DNA of 9,907 bases from JANRIC01 sp033765345 (lineage in GTDB: Bacteria > Bacteroidota > Bacteroidia > Cytophagales > Microscillaceae): positions 1 to 9,907 of the forward strand of contig JANRIC010000097.1 in the NCBI GenBank assembly GCA_033765345.1, read 5' to 3'. Positions 1 through 6,667 of the stretch are shown piece after piece. The position numbers and the translations under genes were made by a program. How positions within the stretch are numbered: position 1 is the stretch's first letter; each line of letters begins with the position of its first letter. The notes beneath the pieces were generated by a model. That model was given only the letters and a program-made list of their open reading frames with translations. It had not been told where the DNA came from and searched no databases.

Positions 1-231
1 AGAGTTCCGAACTGCGATTTCAGAGTTCCGAACTGCGATTTCAGAGTTCCGAACTGCGATTTCAGAGTTCAGAACTGCGATTTCAGAGTTCCGAACTTCT
101 ATTTCAGAGTTCCGTACTGCTATTTCAGAGTTCCTAACTGCGATTTCAGATTTCCGAACTGCGATTTCAGATTTCCGAACTGCGATTTCAGAGTTCCGAA
201 CTGCGATTTCAGAGTTCCGAACTGCGATTTC
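1..231. repeat. 21-bp tandem repeat array, 11 copies, open at the left edge
   Basis: Eleven contiguous 21-bp units start at 1, 22, 43 and so on to 211, with no spacers; the array probably continues upstream of the window. The unit holds the near-palindrome AGTTCCGAACT (5-bp arms, one central base) followed by GCGATTTC. Copies 1-3, 10 and 11 are identical. Copies 4-9 carry eight differences in total, all transversions, mostly G to T. Because 21 is a multiple of three, the array stays open in several frames: EFRTAIS repeats in frame 2, ending at TGA 239-241, and RVPNCDF repeats in frame 1, ending at TAA 307-309. No start codon is visible, so coding cannot be judged. It is not a CRISPR, since there are no unique spacers. 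Function unknown. Confidence 0.97.
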
Positions 232-385
232 AGCACATTGACCCCCACAGAAAAGTTTCTAAAGTTTTCAAAATATACATATTTTTGTTTTGCTGGGTAT
301 TGTTTCTAAAATAAACATCCCGATTTTGGTTTTTGTAAATTTATTTTTCTTTTTTGGTGATAGTTTTCAACTTAAATCTAACAAA

Positions 386-769
386 ATGAATATTCCAGAT
401 CACCTTAAATATACCCGTGAACACGAATGGCTTCGGGTAGAGGATGCAAACATAGCTTATATCGGAGTTACAGACTATGCTCAAAATGAGCTTGGTGATA
501 TTGTCTATGTTGAAATTGAAAAACAAGGAGAAGATTTGACCCAAAATGAAGTTTTTGGTACCGTAGAAGCCGTCAAAACCGTGTCGGACTTATTTATGCC
601 CCTCAACGGTAAAGTGCTTGAAGTAAATCCGGCACTGGCCGACAATCCCGAACTCGTCAATGAAGACCCTTATGAAAAAGGTTGGATGATCAAAATAGAA
701 ATCCAAACTCCTGACCAGATTGAAAGCCTATTATCGGCCGAAGATTATAAGGCACACATTCAGGCATAG
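386..769 (+). CDS. gcvH: Glycine cleavage system H protein (lipoyl carrier)
   Basis: The product is a 127-aa cytoplasmic protein of the normal GcvH length. It shuttles the aminomethyl group of glycine between the P, T and L proteins on a lipoyl arm. The lipoyl-lysine motif is clear: GTVEAVKTVSD, with the modified lysine at residue 64. The N-terminal YTREHEWLRVED, ITDYAQ-like and LGDIVYVE segments and the C-terminal NEDPYEKGWMIKI block are all family hallmarks. The start at ATG 386 (MNIPDHLKYT) fits the family. An in-frame ATG at 290 would add 32 hydrophobic residues with no counterpart in GcvH, so it is rejected. The 154 bases between the repeat array and this start show no convincing promoter. 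gcvP and gcvT are not adjacent. The vanZ-like gene follows after 39 bp, in the same direction. Confidence 0.97.
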   Translation: MNIPDHLKYTREHEWLRVEDANIAYIGVTDYAQNELGDIVYVEIEKQGEDLTQNEVFGTVEAVKTVSDLFMPLNGKVLEVNPALADNPELVNEDPYEKGWMIKIEIQTPDQIESLLSAEDYKAHIQA

Positions 770-808
770 TATTAAATAATTGGCTTTTCTATCAGTCGAG
801 CCGTGTAA

Positions 809-1192
809 ATGCTCAAAAGCATGTTTTTTAAAAATACCTTTTATGCCATTCTCTGGGCGACCATCATGTTTTTACTAAATCTCGGGCGGGAGCAAGGGCT
901 TCCTCCCTTGAAAATATTTTATTATCTGTATTTTGACAAACTAGCCCACTTCCTCCAATTTTTGCTGCTTGCCTTTTTTCTCGTGGTAGGTTTTGAGAAG
1001 CAATATGCTTTTCAAATGCTTCGATTTAAAAGTATACAATACACCTTGATAATCAGCGTATTGTATGCTATACTTCTTGAAATAATACAATTAATAAGAT
1101 TCAAAGAATATTTTGAAATCTGGGATTTAATAGCCAATATATTTGGTTGTTTGGTAGGTGTAATAGCCTTCTATATAATCTATAAATATTAA
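809..1192 (+). CDS. VanZ-like family membrane protein
   Basis: The product is a 127-aa inner-membrane protein with four predicted hydrophobic helices, at about residues 11-25, 46-62, 78-97 and 106-125. VanZ-like hallmarks are visible: DKLAHFLQF at the start of helix 2, LLEIIQL at the end of helix 3, then a DLIANIFGCLVG segment (Asp, Asn, Gly) opening helix 4. The family is named after the teicoplanin-resistance accessory protein VanZ, but the short Bacteroidota members have no established activity, and resistance should not be inferred. The start is ATG 809; an in-frame ATG at 821 is a possible alternative, and no Shine-Dalgarno sequence helps to choose, as is usual in this phylum. It probably forms one transcript with gcvH. 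A tonB gene with its own promoter follows. Confidence 0.85.
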   Translation: MLKSMFFKNTFYAILWATIMFLLNLGREQGLPPLKIFYYLYFDKLAHFLQFLLLAFFLVVGFEKQYAFQMLRFKSIQYTLIISVLYAILLEIIQLIRFKEYFEIWDLIANIFGCLVGVIAFYIIYKY

Positions 1193-1204
1193 TTGAAATT
1201 TATT

Positions 1205-1233
1205 TTGTATAACTAAAAAAATAGGTATATTTG
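1205..1233 (+). promoter_or_regulatory. Bacteroidota-type primary sigma promoter for tonB
   Basis: A TTG at 1205-1207 is followed after 18 bp by TATATTTG at 1226-1233, a full match to the -7 consensus TAnnTTTG of Bacteroidota. It begins 12 bp after the vanZ-like stop codon. Transcription would start near 1240, giving a 5' leader of about 70 nt before the tonB ATG at 1310. It suggests that tonB is transcribed separately from gcvH-vanZ. Confidence 0.6.
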
Positions 1234-1309
1234 TAAATGTGTAATTTCTACATTATGTTTAAGGCAATATAGAAAAAACAATAGTTTAGGTCCTTTTAAA
1301 TGAATTATT

Positions 1310-1999
1310 ATGGAGTACAAAAAAAATCCAAAGGTAGATTTAAACCGTAAAAGATTTTCTTTTCTTATGTTTGGGCTTACAGTAAGTCTGTCCCTGGTTT
1401 TAATGGCCTTTGAATGGAAGTTTTACGACACTCTAGAGACCATTAACCTAGGCTCTCTGGAAGATGAAGAAACCGAAATGATTGAAATTCCAATCACCGA
1501 AATGCCCCCGCCACCTCCACCAGTACTACAACAGCCTGAGATTGTTGAAGTACCCGAAGAAGAGGAAATTGATGAGCAAGTGCAAATGGAGCTTGACGTA
1601 GAAATCGAGGAAGAAACCGTTCCAGATGTACCTGTTAAGATTGATGCACCGCCACCACCCCCTCCAAAAGAAGAAAAAGAAGACGAAATCTTCCTGATTG
1701 TAGAAGAATCTGCGGCTCCTGAAGGAGGTATGGAAGCGTTTTATAAGGAACTCGGTACAAAAATTGAGTATCCCAAACAAGCCCGAAGAATGGGTGTGGA
1801 AGGTCGTGTGTTTGTTCAGTTTGTAGTTGATAAAGATGGTTCTCTTACTGACATCAAAGTACTCAAGGGTATTGGAGCAGGTTGTGATGAAGAAGCTATC
1901 CGCGCTCTAAAAGAAATGAAAAAGTGGAAGCCTGGTAAACAACGCGGAAGACCTGTAAAACAAAGAATGTCTATCCCGGTTTTCTTTAAGCTTAGCTAA
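1310..1999 (+). CDS. tonB: Energy transducer TonB
   Basis: The product is a 229-aa protein that couples the inner-membrane proton-motive force (through ExbB/ExbD) to TonB-dependent outer-membrane receptors. Layout: a short basic cytoplasmic N-terminus (residues 1-15, KKNPKVDLNRKR), one transmembrane anchor (about 16-34), and a periplasmic linker of about 40-135. The linker is very acidic, with two runs of six prolines (66-71 and 114-119). The TonB C-terminal domain is at about 145-228, with YPKQARRMGVEGRVFVQF, GAGCDEEAIRAL and WKPGKQRGRPVKQRM. The length and the acidic plus poly-Pro linker are typical of Bacteroidota TonB. exbB and exbD are not in the window, so which receptors it serves is unknown. 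The gene has a promoter at 1205-1233 and ends just before a strong terminator, so it looks monocistronic. Confidence 0.95.
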   Translation: MEYKKNPKVDLNRKRFSFLMFGLTVSLSLVLMAFEWKFYDTLETINLGSLEDEETEMIEIPITEMPPPPPPVLQQPEIVEVPEEEEIDEQVQMELDVEIEEETVPDVPVKIDAPPPPPPKEEKEDEIFLIVEESAAPEGGMEAFYKELGTKIEYPKQARRMGVEGRVFVQFVVDKDGSLTDIKVLKGIGAGCDEEAIRALKEMKKWKPGKQRGRPVKQRMSIPVFFKLS

Positions 2000-2016
2000 A
2001 ATTTCCATTCTATTGT

Positions 2017-2052
2017 AAAAAAAAAGCTCAATCTCTGGATTGAGCTTTTTTT
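2017..2052. terminator. Intrinsic terminator after tonB, likely bidirectional
   Basis: GCTCAATC (2026-2033), a four-base TCTG loop, and GATTGAGC (2038-2045) form a perfect 8-bp stem. It is preceded by an A-run (2017-2025) and followed by seven Ts (2046-2052), so the structure can work on either strand. It begins 18 bp after the tonB stop. Confidence 0.93.
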
Positions 2053-2077
2053 ATGTAAAATTTTTATTGCTTTGCGT

Positions 2078-3364
2078 ATGATTCGTCTTGATATTCACAA
2101 ACAAATAGCTTGTATCTGCTTTATGCTACTGGCAGACATCGTTTCCGGGCAAAACTTAGAAAGAGCCAAAGGAACCATAGACACCCTGAGTGCGCCCAAT
2201 TTCCACGGACGTGGGTATGTCCATGAGGGCGACCGACGAACAGCCCTGTATCTTGAGAAAAAATTTCAGGAAATCGGCCTCAAGCCCTTTAATAAGTCTT
2301 ATTATCAGTATTTTGCCCTCAATGTCAATACCTTTCCTGGCAAAATCCGCTTAAAAATTAATAAAACCACCCTCCAGGCAGGAGAAGATTTTCTGGTTAG
2401 TCCGATTTCTCGCTCCGGGCAAGGCTCAGGAAAAATAATATTTTTGGATACACTCATCTTTCGAGATATGAAAGCCAGGGCTGATTTTCTTACAAGTAAA
2501 ATCCATTCCAAAATCCTGGTGTATTCCAGTCGTGATTTTGCACGAATCATAGAACTCCCCCAAGAACTCATTGATAAAATCTACCAGGCAGCCGCCTTGA
2601 TCGAGCTCAAAGACAGTAAATTGGTTGCCAGTCTTTCAAATCGCCAACTCAGTAACCCGATTTTTGAAATCCCCAGACAACGCTTTGACTCGATCTTGAG
2701 CCTTTCGGCAAAACCCAAAGCCAGGTTTAAAATAGATGCAGAACTAATGACCAACTACGAAACACAAAACTTGATCGGGTATATCCCAGGAAGCACCCAG
2801 CCGGATAGCTTTCTGGTAGTCACGGCACATTATGACCACCTAGGCCGACTGGGGAAAAAAGTCTATTTTCCTGGAGCCAATGACAATGCCAGTGGCATAG
2901 CCTTGATGCTTGAACTTGCCCATCATTATGCACTGCATCCCCCCAAATATTCTATGGTGTTTATGGCTTTTGGTGCAGAAGAAATTGGTTTACTCGGTTC
3001 CAAACATTTTGTGGAATTTCCATCATTTCCACTGGATAATATTCGTTTCTTATTTAACCTGGATCTGGTAGGAACCGGTGACGAAGGGGCGACCGTCGTA
3101 AATGGAAGCGTATTTGAAAAAGAGTTTGATCAATTATTACAAATTAATGAGCAGCACGGATACCTGAATCAAATCAAAAAAAGAGGGCTTGCAGCCAATT
3201 CAGACCATTATTACTTTACCGAAAAGGGTGTTCGCTCATTTTTTTTATATACATTAGGAGGAATAAAAGCTTATCACGATATTTACGACAAACCAGAAAC
3301 ATTACCCCTGACTCGTTTTCGACAAGTATTCCAGCTCTTGCAAAAATTCCTGGATGGATTTTAA
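2078..3364 (+). CDS. M28-family zinc aminopeptidase, exported
   Basis: The product is a 428-aa M28 family metallopeptidase expected in the periplasm or outside the cell, trimming N-terminal residues from peptides with two zinc ions. A signal peptide spans about residues 1-24, with likely cleavage at VSG|QN. The catalytic domain is at about 228-428. The ligand motifs are intact: AHYDH (His251), GANDNASG (Asp269), GAEEIGLLGS (Glu301 as general base, Glu302 as ligand), NLDLVG (Asp329) and YHDIYD (His400). The roughly 200 residues before it fit the PA-like insert or prodomain often seen in exported M28 enzymes, but I see no diagnostic motif. ATG 2078 is chosen as the start; a TTG at 2072 would add two residues. 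The start lies only 25 bp after the terminator, leaving little room for a promoter. The substrate is unknown. A membrane-protein gene follows closely. Confidence 0.92.
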   Translation: MIRLDIHKQIACICFMLLADIVSGQNLERAKGTIDTLSAPNFHGRGYVHEGDRRTALYLEKKFQEIGLKPFNKSYYQYFALNVNTFPGKIRLKINKTTLQAGEDFLVSPISRSGQGSGKIIFLDTLIFRDMKARADFLTSKIHSKILVYSSRDFARIIELPQELIDKIYQAAALIELKDSKLVASLSNRQLSNPIFEIPRQRFDSILSLSAKPKARFKIDAELMTNYETQNLIGYIPGSTQPDSFLVVTAHYDHLGRLGKKVYFPGANDNASGIALMLELAHHYALHPPKYSMVFMAFGAEEIGLLGSKHFVEFPSFPLDNIRFLFNLDLVGTGDEGATVVNGSVFEKEFDQLLQINEQHGYLNQIKKRGLAANSDHYYFTEKGVRSFFLYTLGGIKAYHDIYDKPETLPLTRFRQVFQLLQKFLDGF

Positions 3365-3404
3365 TCAAATAAAGCGAATTCAAATCAAAAACTTAATAGC
3401 TACT

Positions 3405-4205
3405 ATGCATCATATTCTATTTACTCAAATACTGCTATCACTTAGCCTCCTATTTTCTGGAGGCCATTTAATCGCTCAAGATACGCCTGGAAGTACCTTG
3501 AATACCGACTCCACTGAGTCCGCCGCAGAATCCGGACAAGAAATAACCCTCGAGCTGCTTTATGCCAAAGCCCCAAAAACTGAGCCCACCCAGAAATTAG
3601 AAATACCCATGATTTTGAAAAAATATGATGCAAAGCAAACTCACAAAAACACTGAGAAGAAATTATACCACCTCCATACGAATAACCATCCAAATCGCAA
3701 AATAGGCATTCAGGCAGACCACTCTGGCTCTAAATACCGAATGCACCAGCGCAAAATTGCACAGGAAAGACAAAAAAATATCCAGAAATACAGGGAAAGA
3801 GCTTTAGGGAGCTTATTCGGTAAATTATTAGACCTGGATTGGATTATGGTAGGAATTGCTGTATTTCTGCCCGCTTTATTGATTGCTTTATTGTATTTTT
3901 TATTGGGCGGTACTGCGCTGACCTTTATAGAGATGTTTTTATTCGCACTAGGATTCGGCTTCAGTATTTTTTCCTACATCTACCTGCTTACAGAGCTTGA
4001 TCCGGCAGATGCCAATTATCGTTTTTTTATAAAATTCGGGCTATTTACCTGGCCTGGAATCCTGGCAATTATTGCAGGATTTGTAGGGCTTTTTGGTGGC
4101 ACAGGCGGAAGTTTGTTCGCTTACCTGATAGTCGGATTGGTGATCGGTCTGATTAGTTTTCTTTTATCTTTATTTTTCAAAAATAGTCTCTTGAATGGGT
4201 TTTGA
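3405..4205 (+). CDS. Exported four-helix membrane protein of unknown function
   Basis: I do not recognise this 266-aa protein. It begins with a signal peptide (HHILFTQILLSLSLLFSG, likely cleavage near HLIA|QD, residue 24). A polar extracytoplasmic stretch of about 120 residues follows, Thr/Ser/Glu-rich at first, then His/Lys-rich, ending in a basic, probably helical segment (KYRMHQRKIAQERQKNIQK). The C-terminal half has four hydrophobic helices, at about 146-168, 171-195, 207-231 and 236-258. Helix 4 and the loop before it are rich in Gly, including GLFGGTGGSLF. The start at 3405 is preferred because it puts the signal peptide at the N-terminus; ATG 3354 would overlap the M28 gene by 11 bp and add 17 polar residues. 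The 40-bp gap to the M28 gene suggests one transcript. The exported neighbours hint at an envelope role, which is inference only. Confidence 0.8.
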   Translation: MHHILFTQILLSLSLLFSGGHLIAQDTPGSTLNTDSTESAAESGQEITLELLYAKAPKTEPTQKLEIPMILKKYDAKQTHKNTEKKLYHLHTNNHPNRKIGIQADHSGSKYRMHQRKIAQERQKNIQKYRERALGSLFGKLLDLDWIMVGIAVFLPALLIALLYFLLGGTALTFIEMFLFALGFGFSIFSYIYLLTELDPADANYRFFIKFGLFTWPGILAIIAGFVGLFGGTGGSLFAYLIVGLVIGLISFLLSLFFKNSLLNGF

Positions 4206-4286
4206 GGCAATCCTTCACCTTGATTTGACTGCCACAAGCTAATTCCTTATTTGATTCACAGCTTATTAACTAACCCTCATATAGCA

Positions 4287-4310
4287 TCTTGCGTATGAAA
4301 ACGCATGAAG
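4287..4310 (+). other. Small hairpin in the leader of the transglycosylase gene
   Basis: TGCGT (4290-4294) and ACGCA (4301-4305) flank ATGAAA, giving a perfect 5-bp stem; CTT (4287-4289) and AAG (4308-4310) could extend it across a 2-nt bulge. The loop contains an alternative in-frame ATG (4295). It may be chance, or it may mask that upstream start. There is no T-run, so it is not a terminator. Confidence 0.25.
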
Positions 4311-4360
4311 TCTTGGATACTTTATGCATGAAGCACATTCAAACACCAAATTTATACAAC

Positions 4361-6511
4361 ATGACAATTCAACTTAAGCACTGCTCTATCATCTTATTCT
4401 TTGTGGTTCTTTGTCCATTTACTTGTCTAAAAGCCCAACAGGTACCCAATCAGATAGAATTTGCTGGCATACAGCTACAGCTCAACCCAGCAGCCCGGCA
4501 GACGGTGCAAAATGAAGTCAACCTATTGCTGGAAGATCGAGAAGCATTTCGGAAAAAGATCAAGACGGCCGATACTTTTATGCCCCTAATTACAGAAATC
4601 CTTCAAAAAAATGAACTGCCCTTAGATTTTAAATACCTTGCCCTCCTGGATAATACGATTCCTGACAGCCTCGTTTTTTGGCAAATGGCTGAAAACCTAG
4701 CCCTTGATCTAGGCCTTGAGATCAACGACGCCGTGGATGAAAGGCAAAATCTATTTACAGCTACGGAAAAAATTAGTAATTTTCTCAAGATCAATCACGT
4801 AGTATTTCAAAATTGGTGGCTTACGCTTTTATCCTATCAATTTAAATCATCAAAACCCCAAGAAGAATTTAAAAAATTATTCCCCAATATGACACTAAGC
4901 CAATTGGCTCTTCAAAAAGAGTTTAGATTGGATCAAAATACTCACCCACAGGTTTTAAAACTGATTGCACAGGCTGTAGCCTATAGCCAAGCAATGAGTA
5001 CCAGCCCCCAAAGAGAGATTGAATTGGTCAATTATACCGAAGCTTCCGACCAAAGTCTGGAAGAACTGGCGCAAAGCTTTAGCCTTTCTCTTCAGGAACT
5101 CAAGAAATACAATACCTGGCTCAAAGCAGCTAAAATACCCCAGGATAAAAAATATGATTTAATTGTACCCATGCCTGCCGCTTCTCCAAGTACCGAAGTA
5201 CGCCTGCTTACTGCACCCGGCGGCGAATTTGAATATTTTACAAAGGATGAATCTTATGTACACATCGTAGAAAGCGGCGAAACGCTGTATAAAATCTCCC
5301 GACAGTATCAAGTACCGGTACAAAACCTGATGAAATGGAATCAGCTCAATCAAAGCTCCATCCTGAAAGTAGGTCAAAAATTATACATCGCTGCCGAAAC
5401 GGCTACAAAAGAGCTTGAAAATATCCCACAAGCCCCAACGACAGAAAACACCCAAAATATTTTTACACACAAAGTACAAAAAGGTGAAACCCTCTATCGG
5501 ATTTCCAGAAAATATAACGTAAGCCTAGATAATATCCGCAAGTGGAACGGTTTGCAAAATGATAATCTCTATGTCGGGCAAACCATTAAAATACAAGCCG
5601 AACAAGGTCCCTCCAATCCCACCAAACCCGAGATCAATACACCTACCGAGGAAAATACTCCTTCGAACCCCGTTCCTGTCAAAGAAACACCCCCAACGCC
5701 GCCCGTCAATACACCTACCCCCAATACTCCCGGGCCGCGTAGTATCAAGCCCAAGCTAATCCCGGATGCCCTTGAAATAGGCGGAATCCGACTGAATATC
5801 ACCCGTGAAGGAAAAAAAGCCCTAAAAAAAGACGTAGATTTGCTCATCAAAAGCCAAACTTATTTCTTTAGCAAACTCAATCGGGTCGATCTTTACCTTC
5901 CCCTGGTAGAGGAAGCACTACGCAGCCAACAGGTACCCGACGATTTCAAATACTTGCCTATTCAAGAAAGTGCCCTGATTGCCGCTGCCGAATCTTCTTC
6001 CAAAGCTGTGGGTTACTGGCAATTCAAAGAAGAATCTGGAGTAGAAGTAGGTCTGGCAATCAACAGCCGGGTAGATGAACGGATGAATATCGTGGCTTCT
6101 TCGCTGGCAGCCTGCAAATACCTCAACCGGAGCAATTTGTACTTCAAAAACTGGATCATCACTTTGCTCTCTTACAATATGGGCTTCAGCGGAGCAAAAT
6201 TTTATATACAGAAAACTTATCCTGGAAAAGATTTCAAAAACCTGCAAGAAATGGATATTGACGAAAATACACATTGGTATATCCGCAAGTTTTTAGCCCA
6301 TAAAATCGCTTTTGAGCAGGAAATCGGGCTATACCCACTCCCCAAAAAATTGAGCAAATACACCGAAGCCAATGATAAAACCTTAAAGCAAATTGCTGAA
6401 GAAACCCACAGCTCCGAAGAAGAAATGCTCCCACACAACCTTTGGCTGAAAAAAAACAGAATCCCTGATGACAAAACTTACACAGTTATCGTACCTTTGG
6501 AGAAAGATTAA
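4361..6511 (+). CDS. LysM lytic transglycosylase (MltD-like) with duplicated catalytic module
   Basis: The product is a 716-aa exported peptidoglycan-cleaving enzyme of the GH23 lytic transglycosylase fold. Layout: signal peptide about 1-26 (cleavage near LKA|QQ); module A 32-271, made of a degenerate transglycosylase domain plus a LysM-like tail (225-269); canonical LysM domains at 298-343 (HIVESGETLYKISRQY) and 369-412 (HKVQKGETLYRISRKY); a Pro/Thr-rich linker 416-466; module B 470-713, made of an intact transglycosylase domain plus a second LysM-like tail (666-711). Module B has the catalytic motif KYLPIQES (Glu536), then GYWQFKEESG and LLSYNMG. Module A keeps KYL and AVDERQNL but has LDN where B has QES (Asp97 for Glu536), and it lacks about seven residues before WQ. 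It is probably non-catalytic. The start at 4361 best fits a signal peptide; ATG 4295 and 4328 are alternatives. It lies in an envelope gene group after the M28 gene and the four-helix protein. Confidence 0.93.
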   Translation: MTIQLKHCSIILFFVVLCPFTCLKAQQVPNQIEFAGIQLQLNPAARQTVQNEVNLLLEDREAFRKKIKTADTFMPLITEILQKNELPLDFKYLALLDNTIPDSLVFWQMAENLALDLGLEINDAVDERQNLFTATEKISNFLKINHVVFQNWWLTLLSYQFKSSKPQEEFKKLFPNMTLSQLALQKEFRLDQNTHPQVLKLIAQAVAYSQAMSTSPQREIELVNYTEASDQSLEELAQSFSLSLQELKKYNTWLKAAKIPQDKKYDLIVPMPAASPSTEVRLLTAPGGEFEYFTKDESYVHIVESGETLYKISRQYQVPVQNLMKWNQLNQSSILKVGQKLYIAAETATKELENIPQAPTTENTQNIFTHKVQKGETLYRISRKYNVSLDNIRKWNGLQNDNLYVGQTIKIQAEQGPSNPTKPEINTPTEENTPSNPVPVKETPPTPPVNTPTPNTPGPRSIKPKLIPDALEIGGIRLNITREGKKALKKDVDLLIKSQTYFFSKLNRVDLYLPLVEEALRSQQVPDDFKYLPIQESALIAAAESSSKAVGYWQFKEESGVEVGLAINSRVDERMNIVASSLAACKYLNRSNLYFKNWIITLLSYNMGFSGAKFYIQKTYPGKDFKNLQEMDIDENTHWYIRKFLAHKIAFEQEIGLYPLPKKLSKYTEANDKTLKQIAEETHSSEEEMLPHNLWLKKNRIPDDKTYTVIVPLEKD

Positions 6512-6516
6512 GATTA

Positions 6517-6571
6517 TGTCAAAATTGCCCTGAAAAATCATTTTTGACGTACAATTTAATGTCAGAATGAC
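6517..6571. promoter_or_regulatory. Paired TGTCA/TGACG half-sites upstream of grpE
   Basis: TGTCA occurs at 6517-6521 and 6560-6564. Each is followed by a TGACG, at 6545-6549 and 6568-6572, with spacers of 23 and 3 bp. The tight pair TGTCA-GAA-TGACG is close to a perfect inverted repeat. The outer pair extends to GTCAAAA/TTTTGAC (6518-6524/6542-6548) and could fold as a hairpin after the transglycosylase stop. The cluster sits just upstream of the sigma-54-like element, where an activator or repressor would bind. The regulator is unknown. It is not a CIRCE element. Confidence 0.45.
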
Positions 6572-6583
6572 GGAAAGTGCATT

Positions 6584-6600
6584 TTGGCAGTAAAATTGAA
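6584..6600 (+). promoter_or_regulatory. Sigma-54-like -24/-12 promoter candidate for grpE-dnaJ
   Basis: TTGGCA (6584-6589) and TTGAA (6596-6600) match the sigma-54 pattern TTGGCACG-N4-TTGCW, with the correct 10-bp interval between the GG of the -24 box and the first bases of the -12 doublet. The doublet is GA rather than the preferred GC, and the two bases after TTGGCA differ. A competing reading is a primary-sigma promoter using the same TTG (6596-6598) with TAAATTTG at 6614-6621, but its 15-bp spacer is short. Either would start transcription 40-60 bp before the grpE ATG. Confidence 0.4.
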
Positions 6601-6667
6601 AATCCAAAATACGTAAATTTGTGTTATAATATAAGATCATTTTAAATCAGTTAAGACTGTTGAAGAT

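Noticed and set aside
1..231. CRISPR array
   Set aside because: Units are contiguous with no unique spacers, and no cas genes are present.
1..309. Open frame with RVPNCDF repeats through the array to TAA 307
   Set aside because: No start is visible, and several other frames are equally open because the unit is 21 bp. Substitutions in this frame are mostly amino-acid changing.
290..385. N-terminal extension of gcvH from ATG 290
   Set aside because: It adds 32 hydrophobic, Phe-rich residues absent from the GcvH family; the protein from 386 has the normal length.
809..1192. Glycopeptide resistance gene vanZ
   Set aside because: Only the broad VanZ-like fold is seen. There is no vanH/A/X context, and short family members are common housekeeping-region genes in Bacteroidota.
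3354..3404. Upstream start (ATG 3354) for the four-helix protein
   Set aside because: It would bury the signal peptide behind 17 polar residues and overlap the M28 gene.
6625..6630. TATAAT as a classical -10 box for grpE
   Set aside because: The only matching -35 (TTGAAA, 6596-6601) is 23 bp away, and Bacteroidota primary sigma does not use this consensus.
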